A model generated the notes under the pieces. That model was not told the origin of the DNA. It made no database searches and saw only the letters and a list, made by a program, of their open reading frames with translations. A program made the translations under genes and the position numbers. A DNA stretch of 64,000 nucleotides from Falsiroseomonas sp050563545 (GTDB lineage: Bacteria > Pseudomonadota > Alphaproteobacteria > Acetobacterales > Acetobacteraceae): positions 14,317 to 78,316 of the forward strand of contig NZ_JBNXUM010000032.1 in NCBI RefSeq assembly GCF_050563545.1, read 5' to 3'. Shown piece by piece: positions 58,307 through 64,000 of the stretch. Each line of letters starts with the position of its first letter. The first letter of the stretch is position 1.

Positions 58307-58675
58307 TTACAGGACCTCCGGCGCCAGCGAGATGATCTTCATGAACTTCTTCGCGCGCAGCTCGCGCACGACCGGTCCGAAGATGCGCGTCCCGATGGGT
58401 TCGCCCTGCTTGTTGATCAGCACCGCGGCGTTGCCGTCGAAGCGGATCGCGGTGCCGTCGATGCGGCGGACCGGATAGGCCGTCCGCACGATCACGGCGC
58501 GATGCACCTCGCCCTTCTTCACCTTGGCGCGGGGGATCGCCTCCTTCACGGAGACGACGATGACGTCGCCGACCGACGCGACCTTCCGCTTCGAGCCGCC
58601 GAGCACCTTGATGCACTGGACGCGGCGCGCGCCGGAATTGTCGGCGACCTCGAGGTTGGATTCGACCTGGATCAT
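58307..58675 (-). CDS. rplN: 50S ribosomal protein L14
   Basis: This is a 122-residue L14 that contacts 16S rRNA at an intersubunit bridge. It starts MIQVESNLEVADNSGARRVQ and ends KFMKIISLAPEVL. The GDVIVVSVKEAIPRAKVKKG loop is typical. It is 3 bases after rpsQ, at the usual place. Confidence 0.98.
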   Translation of the reverse strand: MIQVESNLEVADNSGARRVQCIKVLGGSKRKVASVGDVIVVSVKEAIPRAKVKKGEVHRAVIVRTAYPVRRIDGTAIRFDGNAAVLINKQGEPIGTRIFGPVVRELRAKKFMKIISLAPEVL

Positions 58676-58678
58676 GGA

Positions 58679-58981
58679 TCAGGCCCCCGCAGCGGCAGGC
58701 GCCGCTTCAGCCGGCGCATCGAAGCCCGCCGGGCGCGCCACGGTCTCGCCGTTGCGCGTCACGACCAGCCAGGACTTGCTCTTGCTGATCGGGCGGCACT
58801 CCTCGATTGAGACGGTGTCGCCCTCCTTGCAGAGGTTCGCCTCGTCGTGCGCCGCGTACTTCTTCGATCGGCGGATGAACTTCTTGTAGAGCGGGTGCAT
58901 CACGCGACGCTCGACAAGGACGGTCACCGTCTTGTCGGTCTTGTCGCTGACCACCCGGCCCGTGAGGACGCGCCTCGGCAT
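58679..58981 (-). CDS. rpsQ: 30S ribosomal protein S17 with an Ala-rich tail
   Basis: This is a 100-residue S17; the family is usually 80-90. The core is complete: MPRRVLTGRVVSDKTDKTVT, KKFIRRSKKYAAHDEANLCK and EGDTVSIEECRPISKSKSW. The last 18 residues are an Ala/Pro tail (FDAPAEAAPAAAGA end), a lineage-specific addition. It is 13 bases after rpmC. Confidence 0.98.
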   Translation of the reverse strand: MPRRVLTGRVVSDKTDKTVTVLVERRVMHPLYKKFIRRSKKYAAHDEANLCKEGDTVSIEECRPISKSKSWLVVTRNGETVARPAGFDAPAEAAPAAAGA

Positions 58982-58994
58982 CGCCCGGAACCCC

Positions 58995-59207
58995 TTACTT
59001 CGCAGCGGCGGGGCGCGAGCGCTCCGCCATGATGGTCTTCACCCGGGCGATCGTCCGGCGCACTTCCTTGATGCGCCCCACCGCCTCGAGCTGCCCGGTC
59101 GCCCGCTGGAAGCGCAGGTTGAACTGCTCCTTCCGAAGACCGACCAGCATTTCCTGCAGCTCATCCGCGGACTTGCCGCGCACGTCCGCGATCTTCGTCA
59201 TCGCCAT
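58995..59207 (-). CDS. rpmC: 50S ribosomal protein L29
   Basis: This is a 70-residue L29 near the tunnel exit. It starts MAMTKIADVRGKSADELQEM and has FNLRFQRATGQLEAVGRIKE with the two antiparallel helices. It is 2 bases after rplP. Together with L23 it forms part of the docking site for SRP and trigger factor. Confidence 0.98.
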   Translation of the reverse strand: MAMTKIADVRGKSADELQEMLVGLRKEQFNLRFQRATGQLEAVGRIKEVRRTIARVKTIMAERSRPAAAK

Positions 59208-59209
59208 GA

Positions 59210-59638
59210 TCAGGCCTCCGCCGGCGACGCGCCGAGGCGCGTGACGATCTTCGTCTTGATCGGCAGCTTCGCCGCACCGAGGGCAAGCGCCTCGCGCGCG
59301 ATGTCGTTGGACACGCCGTCGAGCTCGAACATGATGCGGCCAGGCTTCACGCGACAGACCCAGTATTCCGGCGCGCCCTTGCCCGAGCCCATGCGGACCT
59401 CGGCCGGCTTCGTGGAGACCGGGACGTCCGGGAAGATCCGGATCCAGACACGGCCCTGCCGCTTCATCGCGCGGGTGATCGCGCGACGGGCGGCCTCGAT
59501 CTGGCGCGCGGTCACGCGCTCCGGCTCGAGGGCCTTCAGGCCGAATCCGCCGAAGGTCAGGCTGAACCCGCCCTTCGCGACGCCCTTGATGCGGCCCTTG
59601 TGGGCCTTGCGGAACTTGGTGCGCTTCGGTTGCAGCAT
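59210..59638 (-). CDS. rplP: 50S ribosomal protein L16
   Basis: This is a 142-residue L16 next to the peptidyl transferase centre. It starts MLQPKRTKFRKAHKGRIKGV. The AARRAITRAMKRQGRVWIRI and VSTKPAEVRMGSGKGAPEYW stretches are near-invariant. It follows rpsC by 14 bases and is of normal length. Confidence 0.98.
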   Translation of the reverse strand: MLQPKRTKFRKAHKGRIKGVAKGGFSLTFGGFGLKALEPERVTARQIEAARRAITRAMKRQGRVWIRIFPDVPVSTKPAEVRMGSGKGAPEYWVCRVKPGRIMFELDGVSNDIAREALALGAAKLPIKTKIVTRLGASPAEA

Positions 59639-59652
59639 CTCAATTCACCACT

Positions 59653-60330
59653 TCAGCGCTGCGGGGCCTGTTCCGCGGCGCGCTTGTCCTGCGCCATCGG
59701 ATCATGGGCCATTACCTCGCCCTTGAAGATCCAGACCTTCACACCGCAGGTGCCATAGGTCGTCTTCGCGGTCGCGGTCCCGAAATCGATGTCCGCGCGC
59801 AGCGTGTGCAGCGGTACGCGCCCCTCGCGGTACCACTCCATGCGCGCGATCTCGGCGCCGCCGAGACGGCCGGAGCAGTTGATCCGGATACCGCCTGCGC
59901 CGAGGCGCATGGCCGACTGCACCGCGCGCTTCATCGCGCGGCGGAAGGCGACCCGGCGCTCCAGCTGCTGGGCAATGCTCTCGGCCACCAGCGTCGCGTC
60001 GATCTCGGGCTTGCGGATCTCGACGATGTTCAGCGAGACCTCCGCGCCGGCCATCTTCGCGAGGTCCTTGCGCAGCACCTCGATGTCGGCGCCCTTCTTG
60101 CCGATCACGACGCCAGGCCGCGCCGCGTGGATCGTGACGCGCGGCTTCTTCGCCGGGCGCTCGATCACCACCCGGGACACGCCCGCGCCCTTCAGCCGCT
60201 CGCGCAGCGTGCGCCGCAGCTTCAGGTCCTCGTGCAGCATCTTGGAATAGTCGCCGTCGGCGAACCAACGGCTGTCCCAGGTGCGGTTGATGCCGAGCCG
60301 GAGCCCGATCGGATTGACTTTGTGCCCCAT
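59653..60330 (-). CDS. rpsC: 30S ribosomal protein S3
   Basis: This is a 225-residue S3 at the mRNA entry. It starts MGHKVNPIGLRLGINRTWDS. The KH domain has IHAARPGVVIGKKGADIEVL. The C-terminal domain holds RMEWYREGRVPLHTLRADID, then YGTCGVKVWIFKGE. The tail is short. It starts one base after the rplV stop. Confidence 0.98.
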   Translation of the reverse strand: MGHKVNPIGLRLGINRTWDSRWFADGDYSKMLHEDLKLRRTLRERLKGAGVSRVVIERPAKKPRVTIHAARPGVVIGKKGADIEVLRKDLAKMAGAEVSLNIVEIRKPEIDATLVAESIAQQLERRVAFRRAMKRAVQSAMRLGAGGIRINCSGRLGGAEIARMEWYREGRVPLHTLRADIDFGTATAKTTYGTCGVKVWIFKGEVMAHDPMAQDKRAAEQAPQR

Positions 60331-60331
60331 G

Positions 60332-60733
60332 TTACGCGGCTTCCTTCTGCGCCGGCGCCTCGGGCGACTTCTCGGCGACCACGATCTTCAGGTGGCTGAA
60401 CCACTTCTCGACACGCGACGCGCGGCCGCGGCCGCGGGCGTGGAAGCGCTTCATCACGATCGACCGGCCAACCTCGGCGCGTGAAACGACCAGGCGGTCC
60501 ACGTCGAGCTGATGGTTGTTCTCGGCGTTGGCGATGGCGCTCTCCAGCGTCTTCTTCACGGTCTGCGCGATGCGCCGCTTGGAGAAGGTCAGCGTGGCCA
60601 CCGCGTCCTGCGCCGTGCGGCCGCGGATCAGCGCGGCCACCAGGTTCAGCTTGCGCGGCGAGACGCGGATGTTGCTGAGGATGGCCTGGGCCTCGGTCTC
60701 AGCAAGGTTGCGCGGATACTTCGGCTTGCTCAT
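60332..60733 (-). CDS. rplV: 50S ribosomal protein L22
   Basis: This is a 133-residue L22, whose loop lines the exit tunnel. Here VSPRKLNLVAALIRGRTAQD marks the N-terminal half. The tunnel loop region is VVSRAEVGRSIVMKRFHARG followed by RGRASRVEKWFSHL. The first 18 and last 15 residues are lineage-specific. It follows rpsS by one base. Confidence 0.98.
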   Translation of the reverse strand: MSKPKYPRNLAETEAQAILSNIRVSPRKLNLVAALIRGRTAQDAVATLTFSKRRIAQTVKKTLESAIANAENNHQLDVDRLVVSRAEVGRSIVMKRFHARGRGRASRVEKWFSHLKIVVAEKSPEAPAQKEAA

Positions 60734-60734
60734 G

Positions 60735-61013
60735 TCAGCCCCGCTTCGCCTTCTTGTCGGCGGAGTGGCCGTTGAAGGTGCGCGTCGGCGAGAACTCGCC
60801 GAACTTGTGGCCGACCATGTTCTCCGTCACCTGTACCGGGATGAACTTCTTCCCGTTGTAGACGCCGAAGGTCAGGCCGACGAACTGCGGCAGGATCGTG
60901 CTCCGGCGCGACCAGATCTTGATGATCTCGCTGCGGCCCGAAGCGCGCGACACTTCCGCCTTGTTGAGCAGGTAGCCGTCCACGAACGGCCCCTTCCAGA
61001 CGCTGCGCGGCAT
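60735..61013 (-). CDS. rpsS: 30S ribosomal protein S19
   Basis: This is a 92-residue S19 of the 30S head. It starts MPRSVWKGPFVDGYLLNKAE, has IIKIWSRRSTILPQFVGLTF and ends FSPTRTFNGHSADKKAKRG. All core residues are kept. It lies 5 bases after rplB. Confidence 0.98.
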   Translation of the reverse strand: MPRSVWKGPFVDGYLLNKAEVSRASGRSEIIKIWSRRSTILPQFVGLTFGVYNGKKFIPVQVTENMVGHKFGEFSPTRTFNGHSADKKAKRG

Positions 61014-61018
61014 CCCGT

Positions 61019-61855
61019 TCAGCCCTTCGTCGCGTTACGCCGACGGACAATGAGCTTGTCCGTCCGCTTGTTGCTGCGGGTCTTGGCACCCTTGGTCGGC
61101 TTGCCCCAGGGCGTCACCGGATGACGGCCGCCCGAAGTCCGGCCCTCGCCACCACCATGCGGGTGGTCGACCGGGTTCATCACGACGCCGCGGTTGTGCG
61201 GACGGAAGCCCATCCACCGCACGCGGCCCGCCTTGCCGATCTGCTGGTTCATGTTGTCGGCGTTCGACACCGCGCCGATCGCCGCCATGCACTCCGCGCG
61301 CACGACGCGGAGCTCGCCGGACATCAGCTTGATCTGCGCGTAGCCGCTGTCCTTGCCGACGAGCTGCGCAAAGGTACCGGCGGAGCGCGCGACCTTCGCA
61401 CCCGCGCCCGGCTTCAGCTCGATCGCATGGATGATCGTGCCGACGGGGATGTTGGCGAGCGGCATCGCGTTGCCCGGCTTGATGTCCGCGCCCTTCGAGC
61501 CGTTCACCACCGTGTCGCCCGCCTTCAGTCGCTGCGGCGCGATGATGTAGGCGAGCTCGCCGTCCTGATACTTGATCAGGGCGATGAAGGCCGTGCGGTT
61601 CGGGTCGTATTCCAGACGCTCGACCGTCGCCGGCACGTCGAACTTGCGGCGCTTGAAGTCCACCAGGCGATAGGACTGCTTGTGCCCGCCGCCGCGGAAG
61701 CGGCTGGTGATGCGGCCGTGGTTGTTGCGCCCGCCGCTGTGCGACTTGCCGACGGTCAATGCCTTGACCGGCTTGCCCTTCCACAGCTCGGATCGGTCGA
61801 TCAGGACCGTCCCGCGGAGCGACGGCGTGATCGGGTTGAAGTTCTTCAGTGCCAT
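61019..61855 (-). CDS. rplB: 50S ribosomal protein L2
   Basis: This is a 278-residue L2, needed for subunit joining and peptidyl transfer. GRNNHGRITSRFRGGGHKQS marks the N-terminal part. The key His region is VMNPVDHPHGGGEGRTSGGR near residue 230. It ends in a basic tail (KLIVRRRNATKG). It is 4 bases after rplW. Confidence 0.98.
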   Translation of the reverse strand: MALKNFNPITPSLRGTVLIDRSELWKGKPVKALTVGKSHSGGRNNHGRITSRFRGGGHKQSYRLVDFKRRKFDVPATVERLEYDPNRTAFIALIKYQDGELAYIIAPQRLKAGDTVVNGSKGADIKPGNAMPLANIPVGTIIHAIELKPGAGAKVARSAGTFAQLVGKDSGYAQIKLMSGELRVVRAECMAAIGAVSNADNMNQQIGKAGRVRWMGFRPHNRGVVMNPVDHPHGGGEGRTSGGRHPVTPWGKPTKGAKTRSNKRTDKLIVRRRNATKG

Positions 61856-61859
61856 GGCG

Positions 61860-62189
61860 TCACGCGAGCCCCGTGGTCAGGTCGATGGTCTGGCCTGCCT
61901 GCAGCCGCACCACCGCCTTCTTCCAATCGGACCGCTTGCCTTCACGGCCGCGGAACCGCTTGGTCTTGCCCTTCATCACGACCGTGTTCACCGCCTCGAC
62001 CTTCACCGAGAACAGCTGCTCCACCGCCGCCTTGATCTCCGGCTTCGTCGCATCGAGGGCGACGCGGAAGGTCACCTGGCTGAACTCGTTCAGCCGGGTC
62101 GCCTTCTCCGTCACCACCGGGGCGACGATCACCTGGTACATGCGCTCGGCATTGAGCTGCACGCCCTTCTTCTCCGCCGCGTCGCTCAT
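61860..62189 (-). CDS. rplW: 50S ribosomal protein L23
   Basis: This is a 109-residue L23, the docking point for trigger factor and SRP. It has YQVIVAPVVTEKATRLNEFS and KAAVEQLFSVKVEAVNTVVM, with a KRFRGREGKRSDWKKAVVRL end. The first 15 residues are lineage-specific. Its ATG overlaps the rplD stop by 4 bases (ATGA). Confidence 0.98.
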   Translation of the reverse strand: MSDAAEKKGVQLNAERMYQVIVAPVVTEKATRLNEFSQVTFRVALDATKPEIKAAVEQLFSVKVEAVNTVVMKGKTKRFRGREGKRSDWKKAVVRLQAGQTIDLTTGLA

Positions 62190-62824
62190 GCCGCGGTCTC
62201 CCCGTTCAGGCGCTTCGCGAGCGCCTCGACGCCCGCGCGCGTCACCGCCAGCACGTCGTGCTGGAGGATGTCGTAGACGTTCGCGCCGACGCAGGGCAGC
62301 ACGTCCACGCGCGGCAGGTTGCGCGTGACGCGGGCGAAGCCCTCGTCCACCGTCGCGTCCACCACCAGTGCGCTCGTCCAGCCCAGCGCCTTCAGCTGCC
62401 TGGCGACCGCAGCGGTCTTCGCATCGGCGCCGGCCGCGGCCGCGTCGAGCACCACCAGCTTGCCCTCGGCCGCCTTGGCCGACAGCGCGTGGATCAGGCC
62501 CAGGCGACGGACCTTCTTGTTCAGGCTGTACTCATGGCTGCGCACGACCGGGCCGTGCACGACGCCGCCGGTGCGGAACTGCGGCGCGCGCAGTGAGCCC
62601 TGGCGAGCGTTGCCGGTGCCCTTCTGGCGATAGGGCTTCTTGGTCGTCCCGGAGACCTCGCCCATGCCCTTGGCCTTGTGCGTGCCGGCACGGCGCTTGG
62701 CGAGCTGCCAATGCACGACGCGGGAGAGGATGTCGGCGCGCGGGGCGACGCCGAACAGCGCCTCCGGCAGCTCGATCTCACCCGCGGGCGCGTTGTCCAG
62801 CGTGATGACGGGAAGCTTCGGCAT
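62186..62824 (-). CDS. rplD: 50S ribosomal protein L4
   Basis: This is a 212-residue L4 with a long loop lining the exit tunnel. The loop is KAKGMGEVSGTTKKPYRQKG followed by TGNARQGSLRAPQFRTGG. The globular end has NVYDILQHDVLAVTRAGVEA. L4 in Escherichia coli controls its own S10 operon; the leader that would show this lies outside the window. It is 6 bases after rplC. Confidence 0.98.
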   Translation of the reverse strand: MPKLPVITLDNAPAGEIELPEALFGVAPRADILSRVVHWQLAKRRAGTHKAKGMGEVSGTTKKPYRQKGTGNARQGSLRAPQFRTGGVVHGPVVRSHEYSLNKKVRRLGLIHALSAKAAEGKLVVLDAAAAGADAKTAAVARQLKALGWTSALVVDATVDEGFARVTRNLPRVDVLPCVGANVYDILQHDVLAVTRAGVEALAKRLNGETAA

Positions 62825-62830
62825 GATCCG

Positions 62831-63523
62831 TTACCCCTGCGCCATGACGGCGGCCGGGAAGGGCGCATCGGCCGGGCGCGCGCGCTTCACGGCGTCGCGG
62901 ACCAGCACATAGCCGCCCTTCGGGCCCGGGATGGCGCCCTTGATCAGCAGCAGGCCGCGCTCCGCGTCGTGACCGGCGACCACCAGGTTCTGGGTGGTCA
63001 CGCGCTCGACGCCGAGATGGCCGGCCATCTTCTTGTTCTTGAAGGTCTTGCCGGGATCCTGCCGGTTGCCCGTCGAGCCCAGCGAGCGGTGGCTGATGGA
63101 CACGCCGTGCGAGGCCTCGAGGCCAGCGAAGTTCCAGCGCTTCATGCCGCCCGCAAAGCCCTTGCCGACCGTCACGCCCGTGACGTCCACCTTCTGGCCC
63201 TTCACGAAATGCTCGGCCGCGAGCTTCGTGCCCGGCGCCACCAGCCCTTCGGCCGGCACGCGGAACTCGACGACCTTGCGCGGCGCCTCGACGCCGGCCT
63301 TCGCGAAATGGCCCTTCTGGGGCTTCGAGACGTTCTTCGGCTTGGCATTGCCGATGCCGAGCTGGACGGCGTCGTAGCCGTCCTTCTCCGCCGTGCGGTT
63401 CGCCACCACGCGCACATCGTCCAGATGCAGCACGGTTACCGGCACGGTGGAGCCGTCGTCGTTGAACAGCCGGGTCATCCCCAGCTTGCGGGCGATCAGC
63501 CCGGTACGGCCTTGAGTGGCCAT
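62831..63523 (-). CDS. rplC: 50S ribosomal protein L3
   Basis: This is a 230-residue L3. It starts MATQGRTGLIARKLGMTRLF. VDVTGVTVGKGFAGGMKRWN and ISHRSLGSTGNRQDPGKTFK are typical, the latter close to the Gln that is methylated in many bacteria. A short C-terminal extension (about 15 residues) follows. It is 22 bases after rpsJ. Confidence 0.98.
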   Translation of the reverse strand: MATQGRTGLIARKLGMTRLFNDDGSTVPVTVLHLDDVRVVANRTAEKDGYDAVQLGIGNAKPKNVSKPQKGHFAKAGVEAPRKVVEFRVPAEGLVAPGTKLAAEHFVKGQKVDVTGVTVGKGFAGGMKRWNFAGLEASHGVSISHRSLGSTGNRQDPGKTFKNKKMAGHLGVERVTTQNLVVAGHDAERGLLLIKGAIPGPKGGYVLVRDAVKRARPADAPFPAAVMAQG

Positions 63524-63545
63524 GGTCCTGGTCCCTTCGCGCGCG

Positions 63546-63854
<309 letters not shown>

Positions 63855-63885
63855 GACCGTAAGGCCCGTGTCCCTTGCCCGTGCC

Positions 63886-64000
<115 letters not shown>

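Overview
The window is high-GC DNA with an alphaproteobacterial gene set: three-subunit transhydrogenase, GapR-type DUF2312 protein, DUF1244, DUF427, zinc-less S14 and L36, and rpmJ located away from the ribosomal operon. The mix of Bug/TctC receptors, glycolate oxidase and gene style fits Acetobacteraceae (Roseomonas-like). That placement is my inference from protein style, not from a database search. I see no rRNA, tRNA, CRISPR array, insertion sequence or prophage, and no gene-free stretch longer than about 215 bases.

Layout. 1-5.4 kb: pntAA/pntAB (cut by the window edge), a DUF3891 protein, a GT22-like membrane glycosyltransferase and an ABC1/UbiB-type kinase-like protein. 5.4-12.5 kb: oligoendopeptidase F, an acyl-CoA synthetase followed by a GT87 mannosyltransferase-like protein, then DUF1244, GapR-like, DUF427 and flavin reductase genes and a SnoaL-like protein. 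12.5-16.8 kb: a tartrate/glycerate locus with a TctC-type receptor, tartrate dehydrogenase, a divergent GntR regulator and glycerate 2-kinase (ttuC/ttuD type). 16.7-23.4 kb: a GlfT2-like glycosyltransferase, an OmpA-type porin, a pyruvate kinase fused to an N-terminal helix-turn-helix, a small secreted protein and Ada. 23.5-31.7 kb: a TPR protein and glcF, then glcE and glcD, with a berberine-bridge-type flavin oxidase and a cytochrome c lying between glcF and glcE, and finally a periplasmic catalase-like peroxidase. 31.9-41.1 kb: rpmJ, ilvE, an acyl-CoA-dehydrogenase-fold protein whose active site looks like 3-sulfinopropionyl-CoA desulfinase, DUF533, AsmA, an RluC-type synthase, an XRE regulator, fluC and rarA. 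41.3-45.9 kb: a tightly coupled four-gene operon of two related proteins of unknown function, a DyP-type peroxidase and an unusual cytochrome P450. 46-49.5 kb: two TctC receptors, an EamA transporter and an unknown protein. 49.6-64 kb, minus strand: the S10-spc-alpha ribosomal operon read from tuf (partial) and rpsJ to rpoA and rplQ, ending in a clear intrinsic terminator.

How the genes fit together. Glycolate oxidase makes glyoxylate. Tartrate dehydrogenase and glycerate kinase feed C4/C3 acids into 2-phosphoglycerate, and pyruvate kinase lies downstream, so 12.5-30.6 kb reads as a C2/C3 organic-acid region. The strongest candidates for something new are the DyP/P450 operon, where the P450 lacks the oxygen-activating acid-alcohol pair and so may use peroxide; the HTH-pyruvate kinase fusion with an inverted repeat just upstream of its start; and the flavin oxidase that ends in a lipoprotein-like signal.
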